Shown here: positions 1 to 8,223 of the stretch, piece after piece
How the letters are laid out: every line of letters starts with the position of its first letter
How positions within the stretch are numbered: the first letter of the stretch is position 1
Assembly: GCF_001999765.1 (NCBI RefSeq)
Contig: NZ_KV908325.1
Location: 1 to 62,245 of the forward strand
Source: Sinomonas mesophila
GTDB taxonomy: Bacteria > Actinomycetota > Actinomycetes > Actinomycetales > Micrococcaceae
Length of the DNA stretch: 62,245 nt
Direction: 5' to 3'
Notes under the pieces: generated by a model
What the model was told of the DNA's origin: nothing
Seen by the model: only the letters and a program-made list of their open reading frames with translations
Database searches by the model: none
Position numbers and translations under genes: made by a program

Positions 1-161
1 GGAACTGCACGCGTCCACTCTACGGTCCCCAGACAACAAACCCCGCCCCCCAACCAACGGGGGCAGCCGCAGGGGCACCACCACAACCGAATAACGCTCA
101 CGAAACACCGTGACCACAACACTTCCCACCCACACCACGCGCGTGCGGGCCGGGACACAGG
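1..161 (+). other. Spacer upstream of 5S rRNA (probable 23S-5S spacer)
   Basis: I see no convincing gene here. The stretch directly precedes a 5S rRNA gene on the same strand, so it is most likely the 23S-5S internal transcribed spacer, with 23S lying just left of the window. A short stem can form between 45-50 (GCCCCC) and 59-64 (GGGGGC), as is common in rRNA processing regions. The 3' end of 23S is not visible. Confidence 0.6.
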
Positions 162-281
162 GTTACGGCGGTCATAGCGTGGGGGAAACGCCCGGTCCCA
201 TCCCGAACCCGGAAGCTAAGACCCACAGCGCCGATGGTACTGCACCCGACAGGGTGTGGGAGAGTAGGACACCGCCGGACA
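162..281 (+). rRNA. rrf: 5S ribosomal RNA
   Basis: The sequence has the expected 5S features in order: the start GTTACGGCGGTCATAGCG, the conserved CCCGGTCCCATCCCGAACC block around 190-210, the GGAAGCTAAG segment, and the closing strand ending near ACACCGCC that pairs with the start. The length of about 120 nt fits. It is the last gene of an rRNA operon and is followed by a strong hairpin at 293-322. The ends are approximate to a few bases. Confidence 0.96.
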
Positions 282-292
282 ACCACTCGGTC

Positions 293-322
293 GAGCCCCC
301 CAACCCCACGGTTGGGGGGCTC
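293..322 (+). terminator. rRNA operon terminator hairpin
   Basis: A perfect 13-bp inverted repeat (293-305 with 310-322) encloses a CCAC loop, 12 nt after the 5S gene. A short T-containing run follows. It can also act on the convergent phosphotransferase gene ending at 336. Confidence 0.85.
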
Positions 323-335
323 CCACCTTTAACGG

Positions 336-1271
336 CTAGCCCCACCACTCCACGACCCGCGCCAGCATCCGCCGGCCCTCCTCCTCGAAGGCTGCGTCGC
401 CTACGTCATGGGCCCACACGATAGTGCCGAGGGACTGGAGCAGGTTGTCGAGGCGCCAGCCCCCGGGATCCTCCCCCGGCCCTCGGCCGTAGCCAGCGTA
501 GAACGCCGCCCGCAGGGCAGCGCCGTCGTGCGCGCGCCCCCGGAACCCGACGCCGTGGCCCACTGTGGGCGGCTCGGCGAACCAACGCTGCTCGAGCCGC
601 ACGAGGTCCGTGACCCACGGCCGGTAGCCGGCGCGGCCCCAGTCGATGACGTGCAGGAGCCCGGTGCCCTCCTCCCAGCCGCCGTCCTCGATCCAGTTCC
701 GCGGCTGGTAGTCGCCGTGCGTCGCGACGAGGAGCCGCGGCTCCGGCCGGTGCGCTCTGGCGAGCCCCGCGACCACGCGTAACTGGCCCGCAGGCGCGAG
801 GCCCCGGGCGCGCTCGAGGAAATCGCCGATCTCGTTCAGGACTGCCGGGTCGTAGCCGCGGTTCTCCCCGCGCGGGGTGTGCAGGCGGGCGAGCAGCTCG
901 CCCGCCTGGCGGAAGACCTCGGGGCGCCGCTCGTGGGGGCCGCCCTCGACGAGCCGCCCCGGCAGCCACGTGCAGGCGAGGATGCCCGCGCCGGTGTCGG
1001 CGTGCAGGAGCCGCGGCGTCCTCGGCGGCGTGAGGGCGAGCAGGGGCGCCGTCATCTGCCGGTGGGCGCGCGCCTCGCGCTGGATGTGGTGCGACGTCTC
1101 GGAGGCCTTGACGACGGCGGGCCCCGCCGGCGTGCCGACCCGCAGCACCGTGATCCCCTGAACCCCCCAGGACATGTCCTCCTCGACCGTCCAGTCGCCG
1201 AACCAGCGGTCGAGCAGCACGCGCTGGCGCGTGGTCAGGGGAAGGGGCACGCTCCCACGGTACTCACCCAT
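336..1271 (-). CDS. Phosphotransferase (aminoglycoside phosphotransferase/kinase family)
   Basis: The protein has 311 residues. It carries the family's catalytic loop, seen here as THGDYQPRNW (HxDxxxxN), followed by the metal-binding VIDWGRAG. These are hallmarks of the APH/choline-kinase-like fold, which phosphorylates small hydroxylated molecules. The substrate cannot be told from sequence, so resistance should not be assumed. I chose the ATG at 1271 (MGEYRGS); the open frame runs further up to 2048, but that part is antisense to the next gene and has odd composition. The gene is divergent from the BNR-repeat gene at 1531 and converges on the rRNA terminator. Confidence 0.85.
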   Translation of the reverse strand: MGEYRGSVPLPLTTRQRVLLDRWFGDWTVEEDMSWGVQGITVLRVGTPAGPAVVKASETSHHIQREARAHRQMTAPLLALTPPRTPRLLHADTGAGILACTWLPGRLVEGGPHERRPEVFRQAGELLARLHTPRGENRGYDPAVLNEIGDFLERARGLAPAGQLRVVAGLARAHRPEPRLLVATHGDYQPRNWIEDGGWEEGTGLLHVIDWGRAGYRPWVTDLVRLEQRWFAEPPTVGHGVGFRGRAHDGAALRAAFYAGYGRGPGEDPGGWRLDNLLQSLGTIVWAHDVGDAAFEEEGRRMLARVVEWWG

Positions 1272-1530
1272 GCAAGGACGGCAGGGAGTTGGAAGCCCCG
1301 GAGCGCACGATTGGGGGAATACGCGCTCCGGGGCGGTCAAGGGGCGCCACCCCGGCGAACCGAGCCCGCTGTGGCACATCCGCCACCCTACCGTCCGCCA
1401 GCGCGCGGCGGCCAGCATCCGCCACCGTGCCGGCGCGTGTCGCGGCGCCGCCCGCGGCGCCGCCGCGCGCCCGGCGAGGGCGCACGCGGACCCTTGCCCC
1501 TCCGTCGTGCGCGGTGCTCGAATAGGCGCC

Positions 1531-2661
1531 ATGGAATCCTCCCGGTACCTCCTTGCCATCGGCACGAAGAAGGGGCTGTGGCTCGCCACGAGCCCGGACC
1601 GCCGCTCCTGGACGCTCGGCGAGCCCCAGTTCCTCATGCAGGAGATCCCGTCGATCGGGATCGACACGCGCGGGGGCCGCACCCGGGTCCTCGTGGGCGT
1701 GAGGTCGGAGCACTTCGGCCCCACCGTGGTGCACTCGGACGACCTCGGGGCGAGCTGGTCCGAGCCCGAGGAGGGCTCGGTCGTCTTCCCCGAGGGCACC
1801 GACGCGGCCCTCGAGCGCATCTGGCAGATCCGGCCCGACACGGAGCGGCGCAGCGGCGTCGTCTGGGCTGGCGCCGAGCCGATCTCGGTGTGGAAGTCCA
1901 CCGACGGCGGCCGCACCTTCGCGCTCAACCGCGCCCTGTGGGACCACGCGGACAAGGACCAGTGGGGTGCGGGCGCGGGCGGAGCCGCCGCCCACACGAT
2001 CGTCCCGGACGCGACGGACGACAGCCTCGTCCATGTCGCCATGAGCACCGGCGGCGTCTACCGCAGCACCGACGCGGGGGCGAGCTGGACGGCCCGCAAC
2101 CACGGCATCTCGGCCTACTTCCTCCCCGACCCGAACCCCGAGGTCGGCCAGTGCGTGCACAAGATCGCCGCGGACACGGACGGCCGGCTCTACGCGCAGA
2201 ACCACCGCGGCGTCTACCGCAGCGACGACTCGGGCGACACCTGGGTCTCGATCGCGGAGGGCCTGCCCGCGGACTTCGGCTTCGTCATGCTCACCCACCC
2301 GCGCCGCGGCGGGACGGCGTGGGTGGTCCCGCTCGTCTCGGACTGGGAGCGCATCGCGCCCGGCGGGCACCTCGCCGTCCACCGCACGGACGACGCCGGT
2401 TCGACCTGGCGCGCGCTCGACCACGGCCTGCCCGCCGTCGACTACAACACCGTGCTGCGCGACGCCGCCTCGGTCGACTCGGCCGAGCCGGTCGGCGTCT
2501 ACTTCGGCACCCGCGGCGGGTCGGTCTACGCGAGCGCGGATGAGGGCGAGTCCTTCCAGGAAGTCGCGGCGCGGCTCCCGGATGTGCTCTGCGTGCGCGC
2601 CGCGGCGCTCCCCGAAGGGGTCGGCAGCAGCGGCGCGGACGACGGCGGTCCGGGAGCTTAG
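1531..2661 (+). CDS. BNR/Asp-box repeat beta-propeller protein (sialidase- or sortilin-like)
   Basis: The product has 376 residues with several Asp-box repeats of the SxDxGxTW type, for example STDGGRTF, STDAGASW, SDDSGDTW and TDDAGSTW, spaced as in beta-propellers. Such proteins are often annotated as exo-alpha-sialidase or glycosyl hydrolase, but no catalytic arginine triad or Tyr/Glu pair can be assigned, and no signal peptide is visible (N-terminus MESSRYLLAIGTKKG). It is probably a cytosolic propeller of unknown function. The stop codon is 2 nt before a MoaD/ThiS-like gene, which suggests one transcript. Confidence 0.8.
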   Translation: MESSRYLLAIGTKKGLWLATSPDRRSWTLGEPQFLMQEIPSIGIDTRGGRTRVLVGVRSEHFGPTVVHSDDLGASWSEPEEGSVVFPEGTDAALERIWQIRPDTERRSGVVWAGAEPISVWKSTDGGRTFALNRALWDHADKDQWGAGAGGAAAHTIVPDATDDSLVHVAMSTGGVYRSTDAGASWTARNHGISAYFLPDPNPEVGQCVHKIAADTDGRLYAQNHRGVYRSDDSGDTWVSIAEGLPADFGFVMLTHPRRGGTAWVVPLVSDWERIAPGGHLAVHRTDDAGSTWRALDHGLPAVDYNTVLRDAASVDSAEPVGVYFGTRGGSVYASADEGESFQEVAARLPDVLCVRAAALPEGVGSSGADDGGPGA

Positions 2662-2663
2662 CC

Positions 2664-2945
2664 GTGCCCGTCTCCGTCGTCATCCCCTCGGTGCTTGCCC
2701 CGGCGGCGCGCGGGCAGACCGAGTTCGAGGTCCCCGACGCCTCGGGCAGCGTGCGCGGCGTCCTCGAGGCCCTCGCGGCCGAGTTCCCCGTGCTCGGCCG
2801 CCGGCTGCGGGACGAGCGCGGCGCGCTGCGCAGGCACGTGAACGTGTACGTGGGCGGCCAGGACGTACGCCGGCTCGAGGGGCTCGACACGGCGGTACGG
2901 CCGGGCCAGGAGGTCCTCGTCATCCAGTCCGTCGCCGGGGGCTAA
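2664..2945 (+). CDS. MoaD/ThiS-family ubiquitin-like sulfur carrier protein
   Basis: This is a 93-residue protein starting with GTG and ending in a Gly-Gly (SVAGG). That terminus is the signature of beta-grasp sulfur carriers, which are adenylated and thiocarboxylated. The middle part (hydrophobic core, then VNVYVGGQDVRRLEGLDT and PGQEVLVIQSVAGG) matches the MoaD fold. MoaD feeds molybdopterin synthesis and ThiS feeds thiamine synthesis, but no moa, thi or cysteine-synthase genes are near. The only neighbour in the operon is the propeller protein, a pairing that recurs in actinobacteria as far as I recall. The function is therefore open. Confidence 0.85.
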   Translation: MPVSVVIPSVLAPAARGQTEFEVPDASGSVRGVLEALAAEFPVLGRRLRDERGALRRHVNVYVGGQDVRRLEGLDTAVRPGQEVLVIQSVAGG

Positions 2946-3025
2946 CCCCGCCCCACCCGTACCGCCACACGCGGGGTCACCTCTCAAGGACCGTTAGTCA
3001 ATGTCCTGACAGTGACCCCGGGTCC

Positions 3026-3110
3026 TAGGGACGTGCCCCCTCATCGTAGGGACGTGACCCCGCATCGGGAGGGAGGCGACCCCTCATCGTAGGGAGGTGA
3101 CCCCGGATTG
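3026..3110. repeat. Four degenerate 21-bp tandem repeats
   Basis: Units begin at 3026, 3047, 3069 and 3090. The shared pattern is TAGGGAcGTGacCCCtCATCG with a few changes per unit. A related copy in inverted orientation lies near 2971-2990, and another partial copy (CAGTGACCCCGGGTCC) near 3010. The array sits between a gene stop (2945) and a convergent gene stop (3120). Its origin is unknown; remnants of insertion-sequence ends are one possibility. Confidence 0.6.
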
Positions 3111-3119
3111 AGGGGGCGG

Positions 3120-3344
3120 CTAGCCGGCGAGCCGCCCGGACGCGACGTGCCACAGGGCGAAGTCCTCGGCCTGGATGGCCCGGCGCTGGCGGCTGTCCTC
3201 GAGCTTGATCCACACGACGCCGACGCCCGGCGCCGTGTCGTACACCGTGCCCCGCAGGACGGTTCGGCCGCTGCGGGCCTCGATGAGCTCGCCACGGTGG
3301 AGATCGGTGAGTCGCCGGACGCGGTGGTGGGTTTCGCTCGTCAT
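3120..3344 (-). CDS. Small conserved hypothetical protein (74 aa)
   Basis: The protein starts at an ATG (MTSETHHRVRRLTDLHRGEL) and ends at 3120. It is basic and soluble with no membrane segment. The pattern of short beta-strands (VLRGTVYDTAPG, VVWIKLED) suggests a small SH3-like or Tudor-like barrel, but I do not recognise a named family. It stands alone between the repeat array and a 283-bp gap. The start is supported by the sharp loss of protein-like composition upstream. Confidence 0.6.
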   Translation of the reverse strand: MTSETHHRVRRLTDLHRGELIEARSGRTVLRGTVYDTAPGVGVVWIKLEDSRQRRAIQAEDFALWHVASGRLAG

Positions 3345-3627
3345 GGACTGAGTGTGCCGGAGGCGTATTGCCGGGCGGTTTCCAGACGGTGTGCGGGCGG
3401 TAAGGTGCCCGCGGCCAGACGGTTTCCGCTCCCTGACGTTGCGAGGGAGGCCACGGAGAAAAAAGCGGTGTCCCGGGGGCTGGATTATTACAAGTCCTGT
3501 CATCTACCCGGGGGTAGTGCCCAAATGGGGGGTCCGCCGGGTACCGTCAGGCTGGGATGTCATGCGGATCACACCGCCAAAGGGGGCTGGTGGACGCATG
3601 CGAGGGGACAGTCGAAGGGGCCGCAGT

Positions 3628-3822
3628 ATGGGAGCGAAGTTCGAAGTGCGCCGCGAAGGCGAAGGCAGCCGGCAGTACAGGGTCCAGCTCCGCGGGGACG
3701 ATGGGACGCTTCTCGCCGACCTCGGGCCCTTTCCGAGCATCGACGAGGTCAAGGCGGGGATCGCGCGCCTGCGCGAGTGTGCCGCGCTGGGACTCGTCGT
3801 CGACCTGACGAGGACTGCCTAG
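3628..3822 (+). CDS. DUF1508/YegP-like small protein (64 aa)
   Basis: The sequence MGAKFEVRREGEGSRQYRVQ, then GPFPSIDEVKAGIARLRECA, matches the general layout of the YegP/DUF1508 fold: a beta-hairpin that ends in an aromatic or charged patch, then a helix. The family's role is unknown. I prefer the ATG at 3628 over the one at 3598 because AAGGGG lies about 10 nt before it. The stop codon falls inside a 19-bp direct duplication (3807-3847), and a strong terminator follows at 3852. Confidence 0.65.
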   Translation: MGAKFEVRREGEGSRQYRVQLRGDDGTLLADLGPFPSIDEVKAGIARLRECAALGLVVDLTRTA

Positions 3823-3847
3823 AACTCAGACGAGGACTGCCTAGAAC
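3807..3847. repeat. 19-bp direct duplication over the stop codon
   Basis: GACGAGGACTGCCTAGAAC occurs at 3807-3825 and again at 3829-3847, a period of 22. The first copy contains the stop codon of the DUF1508-like gene. It looks like a recent local duplication. Confidence 0.8.
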
Positions 3848-3851
3848 CCAG

Positions 3852-3882
3852 GGGCGCCGCACCGAGACTCCGTGCGGCGCCC
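3852..3882 (+). terminator. Intrinsic terminator
   Basis: A perfect 11-bp stem (3852-3862 with 3872-3882) with a 9-nt loop is followed by TTT. It ends the DUF1508-like transcript. Confidence 0.85.
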
Positions 3883-3992
3883 TTTGCGTGCGGCGTTTTC
3901 GTGTGCAACGAGGGTGCAACCTTCCTCGGGCGGCCCCTCCGGAGTCCCGCGTACACTTGTGAGCCACGGCACACATGAAGGAGTGGGTGGGC

Positions 3993-5228
3993 GTGCGAAC
4001 ACAGGAGCCCGACGCCGCGGGGACGCCCGCGCGTCCCGTCGTGGCCGACTCGTGGCGCCGCTCGCTCGCGACCCACGCGCGCCGCGAGGATGCCGCCGTG
4101 ACGAGCATCCTCCCCGGCGATGAGCTCGCCGCCTACCGCGAGGGGCACCCGCTCGCGCGCGTCATGTCCATCATCGAACAGCTCCTCATCCAGCCCGCGC
4201 GGGATGCCGGGATCCTCGTCGCCGTCGGCGACTCGGAGAGCCGGCTCCTGTGGCTCGGCGGTGACGCCGGAACGCGCCGGCGCGCCGAGCGGATGGCGTT
4301 CCTCGAGGGTGCCGACTGGTCCGAAGCGAGCATCGGGACGTCCGCGCCGGGCACGGCGCTCGCGACCGGCGGGGCCGTCCAGATCCGCGGCGCCGAGCAC
4401 TTCAGCCCCCTCGCAGAGGCCTTCTCCTGCACCGCTGTGCCCGTCCGGGACCCGCGCACGGGCACGCCGCTCGGCGTCGTCGACATCACCGGCGGCGAGC
4501 AGGCCGCCGCCGGCCATGCCCTGCCGTGGCTCCGCGCCGCCGTCGCCACGGCCGAGGAGCGGCTCCGCGGGCTCGCGCAGCACGCGCACGGCGGCGGCCC
4601 GGGCCCTGGCGTTCCGGGCGCGCGGGCCGGGGCGCCGCCGTCGGACGCTCCCGCCGTGCTCTCCGTGACCGGACGCGACCAGGGCGTCGTGCGCGCGGGC
4701 GAGCGGACCCTGAGCCTGAGCGTGCGGCACTCCGAGATCCTCGTGCTCCTGGCCGGGCACCCACGTGGGCTCACGGCCGAGGAGCTCGCCGAGCGCCTCT
4801 ACACCCAGTCCGTGCCGCCGGTGACGCTGCGGGCCGAGCTCGTGCGGCTGCGCAAGGCCCTCGACGGGTTCGGCGCCGGGGTCACGCTCCTCTCCCGGCC
4901 CTACCGCGTTGAGGGGCTCGAGGTGGACTCGATGAACGCCCTCGCGCTCCTCGAGCGCGGCTCACACCGGCAGGCGCTTGGCACGTATGGCGGGCAGCTC
5001 CTCCCGCGGTCCGAGGCCCCCGCGATCGCCGAGCTGCGCGACGAGCTCTCCGCGACACTGCGCGAGGCCGTCGTCGGGAGCGCCGCCGTGGACGTCCTCC
5101 TCCACTACCTGCGCCTGCCGGAGGCCGCGGACGACGCCGAGGCCTGGCGCACCGCGCTGCGCCTCCTCCCGCCGCGCTCGCCGAGGCGCGCCGCCGTCGT
5201 CGCGCACCTCGAGCGCCTCGCGGGGTAG
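3993..5228 (+). CDS. GAF-domain transcriptional regulator (AcoR-like N-terminus, winged-helix C-terminus)
   Basis: The N-terminus has the DSWRRSLATH motif seen at the start of AcoR/DhaR-type activators, followed by a GAF-like sensor region (about residues 50-190) with RLLWLGGD, SIGTSAPGTALATG and FSPLAEAFSCTAVPVRDP. The C-terminal third (HPRGLTAEELAERLY, then LRAELVRLRKAL) resembles a winged-helix DNA-binding domain. No AAA+ sigma-54 domain is present, so it is not a sigma-54 activator. The GTG at 3993 fits best because AAGGAG (3978-3983) lies 9 nt upstream; an ATG at 3975 overlaps this site. The length is 411 residues. The target is unknown. Confidence 0.8.
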   Translation: MRTQEPDAAGTPARPVVADSWRRSLATHARREDAAVTSILPGDELAAYREGHPLARVMSIIEQLLIQPARDAGILVAVGDSESRLLWLGGDAGTRRRAERMAFLEGADWSEASIGTSAPGTALATGGAVQIRGAEHFSPLAEAFSCTAVPVRDPRTGTPLGVVDITGGEQAAAGHALPWLRAAVATAEERLRGLAQHAHGGGPGPGVPGARAGAPPSDAPAVLSVTGRDQGVVRAGERTLSLSVRHSEILVLLAGHPRGLTAEELAERLYTQSVPPVTLRAELVRLRKALDGFGAGVTLLSRPYRVEGLEVDSMNALALLERGSHRQALGTYGGQLLPRSEAPAIAELRDELSATLREAVVGSAAVDVLLHYLRLPEAADDAEAWRTALRLLPPRSPRRAAVVAHLERLAG

Positions 5229-5297
5229 GGGCTTCACACTGTCGGTGGCCGAGCGTAGGCTCGCGACGGTCAGCCAACCACGAACGAGGAGCGAGAC

Positions 5298-5732
5298 GTG
5301 CCCACGATCCTGAACCCGTACCTGAACTTCAAGGACAACGCCCGCGAGGCCATGACGTTCTACCAGTCGGTGCTCGGCGGCGAGCTGAACGTCAGCACCT
5401 TCGCGGAATTCCACGCGACGGACGCCCCGGAGGACGCCGACAAGATCATGCATGCCCAGCTCACGACGCCGGGCGGGCTCACCCTCATGGGTGCGGACAC
5501 GCCGTCGTACATGCAGTTCAACCCCGGCACGAACTTCGCGATCTCGCTCAGCGGGGAGGACGACGGCGAGCTGCGCGGCTACTGGGAGAAGCTCTCCGAG
5601 GGCGCCACCATCGCGGCCCCGCTCGAGCCGGCGCCGTGGGGCGACACGTTCGGCATGCTCACGGACCGCTTCGGCGTCGGGTGGCTCGTGAACATCGCGG
5701 GCAAGCAGGAGGGCGCGGCGCCGCAGGCCTGA
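5298..5732 (+). CDS. VOC-family / PhnB-like protein
   Basis: The product has 144 residues. MPTILNPYLNFKDNAREAM, then FYQSVLGG and a C-terminal WGDTFGMLTDRFGVGWLVN, are typical of the PhnB-like (3-demethylubiquinone-9-methyltransferase-like) branch of the vicinal-oxygen-chelate superfamily. Most members of this branch have no proven activity. The GTG start is backed by GAACGAGGAGCG just upstream. It is followed by a very strong terminator at 5796. Confidence 0.85.
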   Translation: MPTILNPYLNFKDNAREAMTFYQSVLGGELNVSTFAEFHATDAPEDADKIMHAQLTTPGGLTLMGADTPSYMQFNPGTNFAISLSGEDDGELRGYWEKLSEGATIAAPLEPAPWGDTFGMLTDRFGVGWLVNIAGKQEGAAPQA

Positions 5733-5795
5733 CCGCGGCTTCGTGTCACGGTCGGCGGGCCACTGGGGCTCCGCCGCCGGTTCACGGGTGCTTCA

Positions 5796-5833
5796 CGCGG
5801 GGGCCCGGGGGAATTCACCCCCGGGCCCCCGCG
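5796..5833 (+). terminator. Strong terminator hairpin
   Basis: A perfect 16-bp, almost all-G/C stem (5796-5811 with 5818-5833) encloses AATTCA. No T-run follows, which is common for actinobacterial terminators. It separates the VOC gene from the exported phosphatase gene. Confidence 0.8.
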
Positions 5834-5851
5834 GCGCAACCTGCCTGACGC

Positions 5852-5880
5852 ACGGTGGGGAGGGAGTCCGTCCCCACCGT
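5852..5880 (+). promoter_or_regulatory. Hairpin just upstream of the start of the exported phosphatase gene
   Basis: A 9-bp inverted repeat, ACGGTGGGG (5852-5860) and CCCCACCGT (5872-5880), ends one base before the CAGGAGGAG ribosome-binding site of the GTG start at 5894. It may shield or expose the ribosome-binding site, or serve as an operator. Confidence 0.45.
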
Positions 5881-5893
5881 CAGGAGGAGCCCC

Positions 5894-6829
5894 GTGACCA
5901 GCACGCCCGTCTCCCGCCGCACTGCCCTCGGCACGGCCGCCGCCCTCTCGATCGCTGGCGCCGCTGGGGCCGCAGGCCCGGCACTGGCCAGTCCGGCCCA
6001 GGCCTCGGCGGGCGAGGCGCTGATCGGCGCCGCGGGCCAGATGGACCTGCACGTCATGAGCTTCAACATCCGCCTCGACCTCTCGGGCACGCTTCCGGGC
6101 CAGGCGGACCACTGGCCCGAGCGCATCCGCGCGCTCCAAGCCGTCCTCGGGCTCGAGCGTCCCACGATCCTCGGCGTGCAGGAGGCCCTCTACCATCAGC
6201 TCGCCACGGTTGAGGAGGCCCTCCCGCAGCACTTCCGCAGCGTCGGCTACGGCCGCGATGGAGGCAGCGCGGGCGAGCACTCGGCGATCTTCTACGATTC
6301 CCGGCGGCTGGACGTGCTCGAGTGGGACCAGTTCTGGCTCTCGGACACTCCCGCCACGATCGGCTCGGCGACGTGGGGCAACACCGTGACCCGCGTCGCC
6401 GTGTGGGCGCGCTTCCGGGACCTCTCGACGGGCCGCGAGCTGCTCGCCGTCAACACGCACTTCGACCACGAGTCCGAGAACGCGCGGATCCTGAGCGCCC
6501 AGGCGATCGCGGACCTCCTGGCCGGGTTCACGCTCCCGACCGTCGTGACCGGCGACTTCAACGCGCCGGCCGAGACCCCCGGCGCGTACGAGGCGCTCGT
6601 GGGCAGCGGGCTCCTCCGCGACACGTGGACGGCCGCCGAGCGGCGGCTCACTCCGGCCTGGGGCACGTTCGCGAACTACAAGGACCCGGTCGAGGGCGCG
6701 AGCCGGATCGACTGGGTCCTGGCCACCTCGGGGATGACGGTGCACCAGGCCGCGATCAACCCGTTCACCCTCGAGGACCGGTACCCGAGCGACCACCTGC
6801 CCGTCCAGGCCCTGGTCCGGATCCCGTAG
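5894..6829 (+). CDS. Tat-exported endonuclease/exonuclease/phosphatase family protein
   Basis: The protein has 311 residues. The N-terminus has a twin-arginine signal (SRRTALG, then a hydrophobic Ala-rich stretch ending in ALASPAQA), so it is probably exported folded. The mature part shows the family blocks in order: VMSFNIRLD, ILGVQEALYHQL (metal-binding Glu), TVVTGDFNAP (catalytic Asp/Asn), SRIDWVL and YPSDHLPV (Asp-His). This fold hydrolyses phosphodiesters, from DNA to inositol phosphates and sphingomyelin; the substrate is unknown. I chose the GTG at 5894 because GGAGGAG sits 5-11 nt upstream; the frame opens 39 nt earlier. Confidence 0.9.
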   Translation: MTSTPVSRRTALGTAAALSIAGAAGAAGPALASPAQASAGEALIGAAGQMDLHVMSFNIRLDLSGTLPGQADHWPERIRALQAVLGLERPTILGVQEALYHQLATVEEALPQHFRSVGYGRDGGSAGEHSAIFYDSRRLDVLEWDQFWLSDTPATIGSATWGNTVTRVAVWARFRDLSTGRELLAVNTHFDHESENARILSAQAIADLLAGFTLPTVVTGDFNAPAETPGAYEALVGSGLLRDTWTAAERRLTPAWGTFANYKDPVEGASRIDWVLATSGMTVHQAAINPFTLEDRYPSDHLPVQALVRIP

Positions 6830-6984
6830 GGCACCGCGTACTCTGCGGCCGCGGTCCAGTCCACGGTGACGCCCCCGGCGCGTCCCGAATCCCTCGGTGG
6901 AGCCCCCTGCCCAGCGCGTGGCAGGGCACATAGACTCGGCCTCACGGGCGGCAGGGAGGCCGCCGGAGCATAAGGGGCAAACAC

Positions 6985-8223
6985 GTGAGAATCGGCATCG
7001 CGAGGGAACGGCGCGAGGGGGAGCGGCGGGTGGCCGCCACCCCCGACACCGTGCGGCAGCTGGCCGGCCTGGGACTCGACGTCGTCATCGAGAGCGGCGC
7101 GGGGGACGCCTCGGGCCACCCCGACGCCGCCTACCGGGAGGCCGGCGCGCACGTCGTCCCGCGCCTCGACCACGCGACCCTCGGCCTCCTCGCCCACGTC
7201 CGCCCCCTCGATCCCGCCGTCGCCGCCGCGCTCCCGCGGGGCGCCGCGAGCGTGGGCCTCGCCTCGCCGTCGTCCGAGCTGCCCACCGTGCGCGCGCTCG
7301 CGGACGGGGGCGTCACCTCGTTCGCGCTCGAGCTCGTCCCGCGCATCTCCCGCGCGCAGTCGATGGACGCGCTCACCTCGCAGGCCCTCGTCGCCGGGTA
7401 CCGCAGCGTGCTCGAGGCCGCGATGCGCCTGCCGCGCTTCTTCCCGCTGTACATGACGGCGGCCGGGACGGTCCCGCCGGCCAGGGTGCTCGTGCTCGGC
7501 GCCGGGGTTGCCGGGCTGCAGGCGATCGGCACCGCGAAGCGGCTCGGCGCGCGCGTCTCCGCCAACGACATCCGCCCCGCCTCCGCCGACGAGGTCGCCT
7601 CGATGGGCGGGACGTTCATCAGGCTCGACGTCGAGGCCGCAGAGAAGACAGAAGGAGCGGGAGGCTACGCGCGCGAGCTCACCGCGGACCGCGGCGCCCT
7701 CCAACGACAGCTGCTCGCGCCGCACGTCGCCGAGTCCGACGTGCTCATCACGACGGCGGCCATCCCCGGCCGGCACGCCCCGCTGCTCGTGACCCGGGAC
7801 ATGGTCGCGGCGATGCGGCCCGGCTCGGTCGTCGTCGACCTCGCAGCCGAGCAGGGCGGGAACGTCGAGGGCACGGTCGCGGGGGAGGACATCGAGGTGC
7901 CGACCACGGACGGCCGCGGCCACGTGACGCTCGTGGGGCTCAAGGATCCCGCGTCGGCGCTCCCCGCCGACGCGTCGCGGCTGTACGCGAAGAACGTCGC
8001 GAACCTCGTCGCGCTCATCGTGCGCGAGGGGCAGCTCGCGCTCGACTTCGACGACGACGTCGTCGCCGGCGCGTGCCTCACGCACGACGGCGAGGTGCGG
8101 CACCCGCCGACGGCCGAGGCGATCGAGGCCCTCGTCGCCAGTGGCGAGGAGCTCGCCCTCGGGGAGCCTGCGGGCGGGGGCGGTGTGAGACCGGACGAGC
8201 AGGTCGAGGAGGGAGCGGGCTGA
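6985..8223 (+). CDS. pntAA: NAD(P) transhydrogenase alpha subunit, NAD-binding part
   Basis: This 412-residue soluble domain I binds NAD(H) and carries out hydride transfer to the membrane-coupled partner. The N-terminus MRIGIARERREGERRVAATP is typical for the alanine dehydrogenase/PNT family, and the Rossmann loop VLVLGAGVAGLQAIGTAKRL is clear. The start is GTG with AAGGGG upstream. It is the first gene of a three-gene operon; the stop overlaps the next ATG by one base (TGATG). The split alpha subunit (domain I separate from the membrane domain) is usual in actinobacteria and Rhodospirillum. Confidence 0.96.
   Translation: MRIGIARERREGERRVAATPDTVRQLAGLGLDVVIESGAGDASGHPDAAYREAGAHVVPRLDHATLGLLAHVRPLDPAVAAALPRGAASVGLASPSSELPTVRALADGGVTSFALELVPRISRAQSMDALTSQALVAGYRSVLEAAMRLPRFFPLYMTAAGTVPPARVLVLGAGVAGLQAIGTAKRLGARVSANDIRPASADEVASMGGTFIRLDVEAAEKTEGAGGYARELTADRGALQRQLLAPHVAESDVLITTAAIPGRHAPLLVTRDMVAAMRPGSVVVDLAAEQGGNVEGTVAGEDIEVPTTDGRGHVTLVGLKDPASALPADASRLYAKNVANLVALIVREGQLALDFDDDVVAGACLTHDGEVRHPPTAEAIEALVASGEELALGEPAGGGGVRPDEQVEEGAG

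Noticed and set aside
336-1271. Aminoglycoside resistance gene
   Set aside because: Only the general kinase fold is visible; chromosomal members of this family usually act on other small molecules.
336-2048. Phosphotransferase extended to 570 residues
   Set aside because: The extra N-terminal part is antisense to the BNR-repeat gene and has shadow-like composition; the ATG at 1271 gives a normal-length kinase.
3026-3110. CRISPR array
   Set aside because: Repeat units are contiguous with no unique spacers and are degenerate; no cas genes are present.
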